From NCBI GenBank assembly GCA_018818065.1, contig JAHISV010000011.1, forward strand, positions 186,001-250,000: a DNA stretch of 64,000 nucleotides, read 5' to 3'. The notes beneath the pieces were generated by a model. That model saw nothing but the letters and a program-made list of their open reading frames with translations. It did not search any database and had not been told where the DNA came from. The position numbers were made by a program, and so were the translations under genes. The stretch comes from Bacteroidota bacterium. GTDB taxonomy: Bacteria; Bacteroidota; Ignavibacteria; Ignavibacteriales; Melioribacteraceae. This document shows, piece by piece, positions 43,615-51,979 of the stretch (within the stretch, counting starts at the first letter, position 1; every line of letters starts with the position of its first letter).

Positions 43615-44802
43615 TTATTTGTTAATCATTTTATTTAAATAGTCTTCAATGATGTTCAACATCCTGTCATGGACCTCGCCGATCTTATTTATCTGAGAAT
43701 CGATTTCCGAATCAGGCTCAATCAGATTTTTAGCTTTAGTCAGGGCTATTTTCATAGCCCTGCTATTTTTTGCTTCGTTAAATAAGTCAATTATTTTTTC
43801 TACAGTTTTTTGCTTTGTTTTTAGAATAGTATCTTTCTGAGTGTTTTTCAACTCATCGTATAATAAATGCATCTCTTCAATTTTATTTATTTTCTCTTCC
43901 TGTAGAGTTACATTTTCCAGGGTAATGGAAGCATTAGAGGCAATCGCTTTTAAGAAAGACATATCCTGTTCAGTAAACTCGCCATCAATTTTATTAAGTA
44001 CCTGAAAAACCCCAACAACTTTCCCTTTAAGATTCATCATTGGTACGGATAACAAATTCCTTGTTTTAAATCCCGATAGTTGATCAAATGTTTTGTTAAA
44101 CTCGGGATGACTATAGGGATCAGATGTTATAATTGCTTCTCCCGTAGCGGCGACCTTTCCGGCTATTCCTTTACTCTTATGGAATCTGAGTTCACAACGG
44201 TTAATTCCGGTACCGGTTCTCGACCAGAGTTCGTGGGTGGATTTATCAAGGACAAAAACGGTTGCTCTTTCGGCAGATAATGTATCTTTAGCCAAATCAA
44301 CCATGGTGTTAATCAACTTGTCAATATCGTTTATGGTGTGAAGATTCTTAGAAATTTCATACAGAATGGATAATTTTTTATTTTCATAACTGGCTCTGAT
44401 CTTTGCCTGCTCTTCGTGCAATTCTTTTAGTGCCTTTGTTTCGTAAAGAGCCTCCTTTACCGTGTCAGATAACTTATCAATAGTAAAAGGTTTTGACAAA
44501 TAATTATATGCGCTATGTCCAAAAAGAATATCCTTAGTATCATTAAAATATTCAGAAACGATGACAATCGGTTTATCTTTTTCCAGAGAGTGAAGACTTT
44601 CGATAAAAGATATTTCTGAGATGAGAGGTTTGTTAATTTCCACAATAATTAAGTCGTAATTCTGTTCTGACAATTTTTTTAATCCGGATTCGTTCTTCTC
44701 GGCAAAATGTATAAATAAATCCCCTTGGGAAATAAATGAGTCAAAGATTTTTTTTGATTCTCTGGTTTCAGGGAATACGAGGATATCTTTTGTCTTTTCC
44801 AT
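43615..44802 (-). CDS. Degenerate receiver plus GAF-domain protein
   Basis: 395 residues. The N-terminal 120 residues have a receiver fold, but the phospho-acceptor position is Glu (E55 in LIIVEINKP) and the acidic pair near the start is replaced (LVFPET), while the Lys in YLSKPFTI remains. Phosphorylation is therefore unlikely and Glu may mimic the active state. A coiled coil leads into a complete GAF domain (about 155-300, ELWSRTGTGINRCELRFHKSKGIAGKVAATGEAI in pieces, NLLSVPMMNLKGKVVGVFQVLNK), then a helical C-terminal tail. No output enzyme. It is the last gene of a five-gene operon with eIF2B-like, Usp, cNMP-binding and HisA proteins. Confidence 0.87.
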   Translation of the reverse strand: MEKTKDILVFPETRESKKIFDSFISQGDLFIHFAEKNESGLKKLSEQNYDLIIVEINKPLISEISFIESLHSLEKDKPIVIVSEYFNDTKDILFGHSAYNYLSKPFTIDKLSDTVKEALYETKALKELHEEQAKIRASYENKKLSILYEISKNLHTINDIDKLINTMVDLAKDTLSAERATVFVLDKSTHELWSRTGTGINRCELRFHKSKGIAGKVAATGEAIITSDPYSHPEFNKTFDQLSGFKTRNLLSVPMMNLKGKVVGVFQVLNKIDGEFTEQDMSFLKAIASNASITLENVTLQEEKINKIEEMHLLYDELKNTQKDTILKTKQKTVEKIIDLFNEAKNSRAMKIALTKAKNLIEPDSEIDSQINKIGEVHDRMLNIIEDYLNKMINK

Positions 44803-44823
44803 AATAGTCCTAACTCGATTTAA

Positions 44824-45603
44824 TTAATCAGTAATGATCTTGCTTATAAAATGATTTTCTAATAATTCCAAATAAGGGTTATTTATTTGTAATAGTCTGT
44901 GATCTGTATTCCACACTTCTTTTTTTGTCCCAAATTTTTGAGTGAAATATGATTCATCAGATCTCTTTAAACGGGAGGACAATACATAAAGAGGCTTGCA
45001 AAATTCTTTACATAAAATTCCCAGTAATTTACTGCCAACTTTGTTTATAACATCACCATTCGGTAGTAAAACATCGGCTCCTATCATTACCATATTGCAC
45101 CTGGCAATAGCATTTGGTAAAAAGGACTCTGTAATAAACTCGACTTTAATTTGCTTATCCAGTAATTTTTGTGCTATTATTCTTCCTTCAAGCATAGGTC
45201 TGGATTCTGATACGATTACATAAAATTCGATAGTCTTGTTTAATTCCAATAATGTTTCGGTAACAGTAAAACTATTTGAAAAAGTAAGAATTGTTTCATG
45301 GGGTTTTATAAGCGGCGATACTCTCTTTGCAATAATTGTTGGTAGCAACTTTTCAGTTGCAATGATGTCGTCCAAAAAATCCGGAGTAATAAAACCTTTG
45401 CTCGCTAACTCATAAGAAATAAATGATAAATATTTTACTATTACTTCAAAGCAGGATAGTTTTTCTTTAAGCACTCTAATGAGTTCAGGTTTATCGTTAA
45501 TTGAGGATAAATTTGAAAAAATGTAGTCATGCACTTTAAATAATATTTCTCTACTCCCCGAAATATTATCATTAAAAATATTTTCGAGATCACCATCAAT
45601 CAT
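44824..45603 (-). CDS. eIF2B/ribose-1,5-bisphosphate isomerase-like protein
   Basis: 259 residues of the IF-2B/MtnA superfamily. An N-terminal helical part is followed by the Rossmann-like core with the family signatures VSESRPMLEGRIIAQKL, MIGADVLLPNGDVINKVGSKLLGILC and PLYVLSSRLK. Catalytic members isomerise ribose 1,5-bisphosphate or methylthioribose 1-phosphate; others are regulatory subunits. The Asp in GADVLLPNG is kept, the Cys used by MtnA is not evident. It lies in an operon with HisA, cNMP-binding, Usp and receiver-GAF genes, so a sugar-phosphate or nucleotide signalling role is possible. Function not known. Confidence 0.75.
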   Translation of the reverse strand: MIDGDLENIFNDNISGSREILFKVHDYIFSNLSSINDKPELIRVLKEKLSCFEVIVKYLSFISYELASKGFITPDFLDDIIATEKLLPTIIAKRVSPLIKPHETILTFSNSFTVTETLLELNKTIEFYVIVSESRPMLEGRIIAQKLLDKQIKVEFITESFLPNAIARCNMVMIGADVLLPNGDVINKVGSKLLGILCKEFCKPLYVLSSRLKRSDESYFTQKFGTKKEVWNTDHRLLQINNPYLELLENHFISKIITD

Positions 45604-45620
45604 TTATTTACTAATCCAGA

Positions 45621-46094
45621 TTAGCACTTTTCGGTATACTTAAATCCTTTTAAAGGCTCACGCAAAGTCAAAACAGGGCATGGAGCTTTCCGAACAACTT
45701 TTTCCGCCGTGCTTCCAAATAATAAGTGCTCAACCCCTGTATGCCCATGTGTCGATATTATAATTAAATCCACATCCTTCTCGGAGGCTGTTTCAATAAT
45801 TTCTATAAATGGCTTTCCGGATTTGATTATGACCTCAGATTCGACATGAGAGGCTATTTCGGCTTCGACAAGTTTGGACAATTCTTCCTTAGCCCTGGTT
45901 GTCATATCAAGATCAAGGGCGGGAATGGAAACCTGACCCATGCTAAAATCAGCAGGATATATTGCCGGTTCCACGACATATATCAAGCTTAACTTTGCCT
46001 TAAAATGTTCGGCAAAATTTACAGCATAGCGTAAAGCGTTTTTTGAAAAATCGGAAAAGTCGATAGGTACCAAGATGTTTTTTACGGAGTACAT
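45621..46094 (-). CDS. Universal stress protein (UspA family)
   Basis: 157 residues, one Usp domain. NILVPIDFSDFSKNALRYAVNFA at the start and the ATP-binding signature G-2x-G-9x-G-S (HGHTGVEHLLFGSTAEKV) followed by CPVLTLRE. It should therefore bind ATP. A strong AGGAGG stands 6 nt before the ATG, suggesting high translation. It sits in a five-gene operon between the cNMP-binding and eIF2B-like genes. Confidence 0.93.
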   Translation of the reverse strand: MYSVKNILVPIDFSDFSKNALRYAVNFAEHFKAKLSLIYVVEPAIYPADFSMGQVSIPALDLDMTTRAKEELSKLVEAEIASHVESEVIIKSGKPFIEIIETASEKDVDLIIISTHGHTGVEHLLFGSTAEKVVRKAPCPVLTLREPLKGFKYTEKC

Positions 46095-46102
46095 GATTCC
46101 TC

Positions 46103-46642
46103 CTAGTTATTGTCTACCATCTTTGTGTATAATGCTAAGTATTCTTGATTTACATTTCGTAGTCGTGTTGCAATTATTTGAGCCATACCTTTCATAATTT
46201 CTACACCAACTTTCGGATACCTGTTTATAAATTCGTCCAGATCAGGTTTAAAAAGTACGGCTAGTGTTGAATCTCTTGTTGCGATTGCTGAGGCAGACCT
46301 TCGCTCATTGTCAAGTAATGCCATTTCCCCAAAAAAATCGCCCCTGTTAAATTTAATAAGATCATATTCAATATTTTCAGGTGTGGATTGCGAAATTGAC
46401 ACTTCCCCTTCTCTTATAACGTATAAACCAATTCCAGGATCTCCCTGATGAAAAATATATTCACCAGTTTCATAAAATCTATTATGTGTTAATTTGGTTA
46501 AATTATTGATTTGAGATTTAGAAAGTTTTTCAAAAGTAGGCATTGACTTGAATACATCCTGTAAATCAGTTTTACCGGATGATGCTTTAAAAAGATTCGT
46601 CCAAAAACTACTGTTCTTCATTATTCCGTTTGGGCTATCCAT
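46103..46642 (-). CDS. Stand-alone cyclic-nucleotide-binding domain protein
   Basis: 179 residues. A CRP-like beta-roll (about 40-160): YIFHQGDPGIGLYVIREGEVSIS, then the phosphate-binding cassette FGEMALLDNERRSASAIA, where Glu and Arg contact cyclic nucleotide. A helical C-terminal segment follows, with no helix-turn-helix, so it is not a transcription factor by itself. It probably binds cAMP or cGMP and acts on a partner encoded nearby. AAGGA precedes the ATG; it is 9 nt after hisA. Confidence 0.88.
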   Translation of the reverse strand: MDSPNGIMKNSSFWTNLFKASSGKTDLQDVFKSMPTFEKLSKSQINNLTKLTHNRFYETGEYIFHQGDPGIGLYVIREGEVSISQSTPENIEYDLIKFNRGDFFGEMALLDNERRSASAIATRDSTLAVLFKPDLDEFINRYPKVGVEIMKGMAQIIATRLRNVNQEYLALYTKMVDNN

Positions 46643-46651
46643 CTACTATCC

Positions 46652-47404
46652 TTAACTAAATATTCCGCATTCAGCTACCCGCCAGATTTTCTGACAGGGG
46701 AATTTATTTTCGTAAAGCGCTCTGCCAATTATTACAGAATCAATTCCATCCTCTTCGTCGTAAAATATATTTTTCAGGTCATCGTAATGTCTAATGCCAC
46801 CACTCAGGGTGACTTTCAAATTAGTATTCTTGGCTATTCGTTTGGATAATTCAATATTTGGTCCTATAAGAGTTCCATTTCTATTAATATCAGTAACAAT
46901 TAATCTTTCAATTCCTGCTTCCTCAAGCCACCTGGCATGTTCGAGAACGCTACGCTTTATTTTCTCCTGCCTGCCCTTAATATAAATTTCATCATCAAGA
47001 ACGTCAATAGCAGCAATAACTCTTCTGTTTCCAAATTTAGCAACAGCCTCTTTAAACTCAACGGGGTTATTATGTGCCATAGTTCCAATTACTACACGAT
47101 ATACACCAAGTTCAAGTAGTATAGCTACGTCGTTAATGGTTCTAATCCCGCCACCATATTCAACCGGAATGATAACAGATTCACATATTCGTTTAACGGT
47201 ACCAAAGTTTTTTTGAGATGATTGCTGAGAGGCATCAAAGTCCACAACATGAATACACTTGGCATTTTCCGCACGCCAAATCATGGCCATCTCTACCGGG
47301 TTGTTGTTGTATTGCTTACAATTTAATTCAGGGATACCCTGAACAACCCTTACTGTTTTCCCATCCTTAATATCTATGGATGGAATAATTAAAATCTTTT
47401 TCAT
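46652..47404 (-). CDS. hisA: HisA-type phosphoribosyl isomerase
   Basis: 250 residues from the ATG at 47404, where the family N-terminus begins (MKKILIIPSIDIKDGKTVR). It is a half-barrel pair: catalytic Asp in IPSIDIKDG and the second Asp in AAIDVLDD, phosphate sites VEYGGGIRTINDV and LSGGIRHYDD, and IVTDINRNGT. In histidine synthesis it isomerises ProFAR to PRFAR. No other his gene lies in the window, and this copy heads a stress/signalling operon, so whether it is the housekeeping HisA or a diverged paralogue cannot be decided. TrpF is encoded separately, so it need not be a dual PriA enzyme. Confidence 0.85.
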   Translation of the reverse strand: MKKILIIPSIDIKDGKTVRVVQGIPELNCKQYNNNPVEMAMIWRAENAKCIHVVDFDASQQSSQKNFGTVKRICESVIIPVEYGGGIRTINDVAILLELGVYRVVIGTMAHNNPVEFKEAVAKFGNRRVIAAIDVLDDEIYIKGRQEKIKRSVLEHARWLEEAGIERLIVTDINRNGTLIGPNIELSKRIAKNTNLKVTLSGGIRHYDDLKNIFYDEEDGIDSVIIGRALYENKFPCQKIWRVAECGIFS

Positions 47405-47571
47405 GAACAACCAAATCTGATGGAATATACTTTTTACAATTTTCAAAGTAATAATACTCAATGAAACTTATAAAAAAAATGTAATTAATGAACCAGAAAA
47501 ATAATAATCGAAAAATGTCCTAAAAATCTAATTTCTTGACTTTTCCGGGGCTAAGTGGCATATTTAGACCT

Positions 47572-48405
47572 ATGAGCGCTGATTATATACTTGATACAAA
47601 AGATAACGAGAAGATAAGAATTTCTACATTTGGTGAAGAAAATTATTCCTCAGGCAGAATTATAATCCATGTGCACGGTTTTAAGGGATTTAAGGATTGG
47701 GGATTTAACCCTTATATCGCAAGGTATTTTGCAAAAAACGGATATTATGTTATAACTTTTAATTTTTCACACAATGGTATTGGCGAAGATCCACTTAACT
47801 TTACCGAGCTTGAAAAATTTGCTGAAAACACCTATTCCAGAGAAGTTAATGAATTAGCTGAATTAATTGAGGCTGTCAAATCAGGATTCTTCGGTGAAAT
47901 TGAATCTCCTCGTATTGGAGTCATTGGTCATAGCAGGGGAGGAGTTGCCTCACTTATTAACGGTGAAAAATATTCTGAAATAAAAGCTGTTTCAACATGG
48001 GCTGCGATTTCAAAGTTAGATAGGTATTCAGAAAGACAAAAAGAAGAGTGGAAAATTCAAGGATATTTTGAGGTTGTTAACACCAGAACCAATCAGGTAA
48101 TGAGATTAAATTATAGCTTGATGGAAGACATTGAGAATAATCAGACAGGGTTACTCAGTCTGGAAAAAGCTGTAAAAAACTTGAACAAACCATTACTAAT
48201 AGTGCATGGAGAGCAGGATTTAGCGGTACCGGTAAAAGAGGGAGAAACATTATATAACTGGTCCGATAAAAATAAATCAGAATTATTCATTATCAAAAAT
48301 ACTGGTCATACTTTTGGCGCAGTTCATCCTTTTACCGGGGCAAACGAAAGTCTTGATCTATTATTGGATAAAACTAAAAGATTTTTCGATGAACATCTTT
48401 CCTAG
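47572..48405 (+). CDS. Alpha/beta hydrolase
   Basis: 277 residues from the ATG at 47572; a TTG 36 nt upstream gives a poor N-terminus. Serine-hydrolase fold: oxyanion region IIHVHGFKGFKDWGFN, nucleophile elbow IGHSRGGVAS, acid LIVHGEQDLAVP and catalytic His in KNTGHTFGAVHPF. Cytosolic, no signal peptide. Resembles acyl-peptidase or dienelactone-hydrolase-like enzymes, but substrate is unknown. Stands alone between hisA (divergent) and the Fe-S oxidoreductase. Confidence 0.87.
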   Translation: MSADYILDTKDNEKIRISTFGEENYSSGRIIIHVHGFKGFKDWGFNPYIARYFAKNGYYVITFNFSHNGIGEDPLNFTELEKFAENTYSREVNELAELIEAVKSGFFGEIESPRIGVIGHSRGGVASLINGEKYSEIKAVSTWAAISKLDRYSERQKEEWKIQGYFEVVNTRTNQVMRLNYSLMEDIENNQTGLLSLEKAVKNLNKPLLIVHGEQDLAVPVKEGETLYNWSDKNKSELFIIKNTGHTFGAVHPFTGANESLDLLLDKTKRFFDEHLS

Positions 48406-48455
48406 TTGTTTTATCCTGAATTCAGCCTTATTCACAAAATAAAATATATACTAAA

Positions 48456-50456
48456 ATGGAAATCAAAAATATTGTTTTTACTCTTGTATTTATTACCGCA
48501 TTCAGTTTCTTAGCCTACAATTTAAAAAGATTATTTTCTTACCTTTCTATTGGTCAACCGGATAATCGTTTTAATTCTCCAGGAAAAAGAATAGCCAATG
48601 TTCTTAAAATTGCTTTTGGTCAATCCAAATTATTACGTGACCCGGTTGCCGGAACAATACATTTTTTAATTTTTTGGGGATTTGTACTCTTTGTTTTTGC
48701 AGTTCTGGAAAGCATTATACAAGGTTTTTATTCTCCTTTCTCCTTCGAATTTCTCGGACCAATTTTTTCACTTATCACTTTGGTTCAGGATATTCTAATA
48801 GTATTGGTGGCAGTATCAATTATATATGCCTTGCTAAGAAGATTTGTTATTAAGGTTGATAGACTTCAGGGCAGTTCTAAAGAAAAATTGGATGCTGCCA
48901 TTGTTCTTTTTTTAATTCTCTGTGTTGTTGTTACAATGCTTGGTCAGAACATGGCATTAATTGCAATGCATAATTTTCATGTTGCAGGGAGTGAATTGCG
49001 ACCAGTTTCTATGTTCTTAAGTCCATTGTTTTTCGCCGGACCTGGTGGCGGAACTGAATTGGCATATGAAATTTTTTGGTGGTCTCATATAATTGTAATA
49101 TTCGGATTCATGAATTTCTTACCCTATTCAAAACATCTTCATGTTTTCACCTCCATACCAAATGTGTATTTTTCTTCTTTAGATAATAAAAATGCTTCTC
49201 TAAAACCAATAGATTTAGAAGATGAAGAGGCTGAACAATATGGCGCTGCCGATATTGAACATCTCTCATGGAAACAATTACTTGATGGATTATCATGTAC
49301 CGAATGCGGAAGATGTACAGCAGTATGTCCGGCAGCGATCACCGGGAAACCACTATCACCTAGAAAAATAATTGAAAATATCCGTGAACGAACCCAGGAA
49401 AAGGCCCCATTGATTCTTGCCGGCAACGAAGAGAACACGGCAGTTCTCGAGAATACTCTGGTAAACAACTATATTACCGCAGATGAACTATGGTCATGTA
49501 CAACATGTATGGCATGTGTTCAGGAATGTCCGGTTACAATTGAACATGTAGGTTCTATTGTAGATATGCGCAGAAACCTGGTGTTAATGGAATCACAATT
49601 TCCTCCCGAATTAAATAATATATTCAAGAACCTTGAAAACAATTTTTCACCCTGGGCGTTTAATTCGCAGGACAGAGCCAACTGGGCTGAAGGATTGGAT
49701 ATAAAAACAATGGCGGATGACTCAGAATGCGAATATTTGTTCTGGGTTGGTTGCGCAGGGTCATTTGATGCCAGATATCAAAAAGTTAGTATTGCTATTG
49801 CAAAATTGCTACAAAAAGCTAATATTAGCTTCAGAATCTTGGGCACTGAGGAAAAATGTAATGGAGATACGGCGAGAAGGCTTGGCAACGAGTATTTAGC
49901 TCAGATGCTGATTCAGGAAAATGTGGAAACTCTTAATAATTATAAAGTTAAAAAAATTATTACTGCTTGCCCACATTGCTTTAACACTATTAAAAATGAA
50001 TATCCTGATTTTGGCGGAAAATTCGAAGTTCAGCATCATTCTGAAGTAATCAACAATTTGATTTCTGATGGTCGCCTAAAATTAAAGGAAGATACAGAAA
50101 AACATAAAGTTACTTATCACGATTCTTGTTATCTTGGCAGATACAACAATGTTTACGATGAGCCAAGAAAGTCGATTAATAAAATTGACGGAATTGAACT
50201 TGTTGAAATGAAACGTAACAAAGACAAAGGATTCTGCTGCGGTGCCGGCGGTGGAAGAATGTTCCTTGAAGAAACTCTTGGCACCAGAATTAATGAAGAG
50301 CGAACCAAAGAGGCTTTAGAAACAGAAGCTGATACAATTGCATCAGCTTGTCCATTTTGTATGACAATGATGGAAGATGGACTTAAAGCCTTTAACGAAA
50401 ATGATAATGTAGTGGTCAAGGACATAGCAGAAATCGTTCTTGAAAACTCAATATAG
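48456..50456 (+). CDS. Membrane Fe-S oxidoreductase, EtfD/HdrD-like
   Basis: 666 residues. The N-terminal 230 residues have about five or six membrane helices of the NarI-like cytochrome type, with His residues in HNFHVAG and WWSHIIVIFGF that could hold haem. Then come two [4Fe-4S] ferredoxin clusters (CTECGRCTAVCP at about 280, CTTCMACVQECP at about 347) and two CCG cysteine-rich domains (CPHCFNTIKNEYP with HHSEV; SCYLGRYNN with FCCGAGGG). This is the architecture of the protein named EtfD, which passes electrons from electron-transfer flavoprotein to menaquinone. No etfAB in the window. Followed after 35 nt by the H1-like gene. Confidence 0.9.
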   Translation: MEIKNIVFTLVFITAFSFLAYNLKRLFSYLSIGQPDNRFNSPGKRIANVLKIAFGQSKLLRDPVAGTIHFLIFWGFVLFVFAVLESIIQGFYSPFSFEFLGPIFSLITLVQDILIVLVAVSIIYALLRRFVIKVDRLQGSSKEKLDAAIVLFLILCVVVTMLGQNMALIAMHNFHVAGSELRPVSMFLSPLFFAGPGGGTELAYEIFWWSHIIVIFGFMNFLPYSKHLHVFTSIPNVYFSSLDNKNASLKPIDLEDEEAEQYGAADIEHLSWKQLLDGLSCTECGRCTAVCPAAITGKPLSPRKIIENIRERTQEKAPLILAGNEENTAVLENTLVNNYITADELWSCTTCMACVQECPVTIEHVGSIVDMRRNLVLMESQFPPELNNIFKNLENNFSPWAFNSQDRANWAEGLDIKTMADDSECEYLFWVGCAGSFDARYQKVSIAIAKLLQKANISFRILGTEEKCNGDTARRLGNEYLAQMLIQENVETLNNYKVKKIITACPHCFNTIKNEYPDFGGKFEVQHHSEVINNLISDGRLKLKEDTEKHKVTYHDSCYLGRYNNVYDEPRKSINKIDGIELVEMKRNKDKGFCCGAGGGRMFLEETLGTRINEERTKEALETEADTIASACPFCMTMMEDGLKAFNENDNVVVKDIAEIVLENSI

Positions 50457-50491
50457 AACGCTCGCTAACAAACTTAATAGGAGGTTTTAAA

Positions 50492-50689
50492 ATGAGTGAA
50501 AAGTACCGTGAAATGATTGAATTTCTTCAAAGTCTTGATTCAGATGTAGAGAAATTTTACGACAAAGGTCAAGCAGCCGCCGGAACAAGGGTGAGAAAAG
50601 GTCTTAGTGAACTTAAAAGACTCGCGCAAGAAATGAGAAATGAAGTTCAGGATATGAAGTCTCAAAGAAAAGACGGAAAAACTGCTTAA
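50492..50689 (+). CDS. Histone-H1-like small basic helical protein
   Basis: 65 residues, mainly helical: FLQSLDSDVEKFYDKGQAAAGTRVRKGLSELKRLAQEMRNEVQDMK. The KGxxAAGTRVRKxLxELKxLAQ pattern is that of the small histone-H1-like family common in Bacteroidota. A strong AGGAGG precedes the ATG, pointing to abundant expression. It ends 28 bp before the terminator at 50718. Likely nucleoid-associated, by family resemblance. Confidence 0.88.
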   Translation: MSEKYREMIEFLQSLDSDVEKFYDKGQAAAGTRVRKGLSELKRLAQEMRNEVQDMKSQRKDGKTA

Positions 50690-50717
50690 ACTTTTAGAGC
50701 GTTTTTGTTTTTATTTG

Positions 50718-50753
50718 GCTGAATTATATTCGTTTATAATTCAGCTTTTTTTT
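50718..50753 (+). terminator. Terminator whose U-tract abuts the CapA start codon
   Basis: Perfect 11-bp stem GCTGAATTATA (50718-50728) / TATAATTCAGC (50735-50745), loop 6 nt, then eight T residues (50746-50753) running directly into ATG at 50754. It probably ends the EtfD-like/H1-like transcript. Confidence 0.9.
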
Positions 50754-51896
50754 ATGAATGAAAATTACCTGAAAATATTGTCTGCCTTTCTGCTTTCAAT
50801 AACCTGCTGCTTTGCTCAGGTTGATAGTAGTTTGGCTTCCCTGAAAACTTCCATAAGGTTTTCTATAGTTGGTGATGTTATGGCTCATCAAACTCAGCTG
50901 AACTACGCCATCAATTCTGATAGTACTTATGACTTCCACTCTGTATTCTCATATATATCTCCTTACATTACTCAATCAGATTTCGCAATTGCTAATTTCG
51001 AATCTGCATGTGCCGGATCCAAACGTGAATATAAGGGATACCCTGTATTTAATACTCCGGATACAATTATTACCGCACTTAAAGATTCCGGCTTTGATCA
51101 TTTGATTACAGCTAACAATCATATTCTTGATATGGGCGTAAGTGGTGCTAAGCGAACAATGAATGAAATTATTAAAAGGGGACTGGACTATAGTGGTTCG
51201 AACAGAACAGAATCTGAAAAAGACTCGATAAAAGTGTATGAAGTGAATAATATTAAATTCACAATCCTTTCCTACACTTATTTCTCAAATTTCAACAACA
51301 TTGGCAGTCACCATTATATAGTTAACAAAATTGATTTGCAGAGAGTAGAGAAGGATATTGCTAAAGCCAAAGGACTGGATTTGGATGTTATAATCGTCTA
51401 TTACCATTTTGGTACTGAAGAGCAAAGAGAACCCGATTTAAATCAAGAGGAAATTGTAAAGAAAACCATTTCATTTGGTGCTGATATTATTCTTGGTGGG
51501 CATCCTCACAGATTACAACCTATTGAGGTCTTTAATACTAATGCGGCAAATATTGCTACTGGGTTTGTTGCATACTCAATGGGTAATTTTGTCTCTAATC
51601 AGAGGTGGCGCTATAATGATGCAGGAGCTGTGCTATATTTTACAATTGAAAAAGAGATTGAATCTGGCAAGACTTCTTTAAGTACTATTGAATATTTGCC
51701 AACCTGGGTTTTCAAGGGTTTTACAAAAAATGGCAGAGAATTTATTGTTTTACCCTCTCAATTGGCAATGGAAGAAAATCCATTACCTTTCCTCACCCAA
51801 GAAGATATTATGCTCATGAAGGAGAGTTATCAGGACTGTATTGAAAGCTTTAATAAATATTCTGCCGAACCAATATTAATTGATATCTTGAAATGA
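50754..51896 (+). CDS. CapA-family (PGA_cap) metallophosphatase-like protein
   Basis: 380 residues from ATG 50754, with a signal peptide (to CCFAQ) that fixes this start. PGA_cap fold: FSIVGDVMAH, FAIANFESAC, LITANNHILDMG, VYYHFGTEE, GGHPHRLQPIEVF and AYSMGNFVSNQ supply the dinuclear-metal ligands. The family includes CapA/PgsA of poly-gamma-glutamate synthesis, but no capBC genes are adjacent, so a capsule role is not implied. The start codon directly follows the terminator U-tract; no Shine-Dalgarno is present. Confidence 0.87.
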   Translation: MNENYLKILSAFLLSITCCFAQVDSSLASLKTSIRFSIVGDVMAHQTQLNYAINSDSTYDFHSVFSYISPYITQSDFAIANFESACAGSKREYKGYPVFNTPDTIITALKDSGFDHLITANNHILDMGVSGAKRTMNEIIKRGLDYSGSNRTESEKDSIKVYEVNNIKFTILSYTYFSNFNNIGSHHYIVNKIDLQRVEKDIAKAKGLDLDVIIVYYHFGTEEQREPDLNQEEIVKKTISFGADIILGGHPHRLQPIEVFNTNAANIATGFVAYSMGNFVSNQRWRYNDAGAVLYFTIEKEIESGKTSLSTIEYLPTWVFKGFTKNGREFIVLPSQLAMEENPLPFLTQEDIMLMKESYQDCIESFNKYSAEPILIDILK

Positions 51897-51979
51897 ACTT
51901 CCAAGCCATGATTGCGCTTAAGTAGGAAAATCACACATTTATTACTTATTTTAGCTCTTCTAAAAATTATAGACTATAC

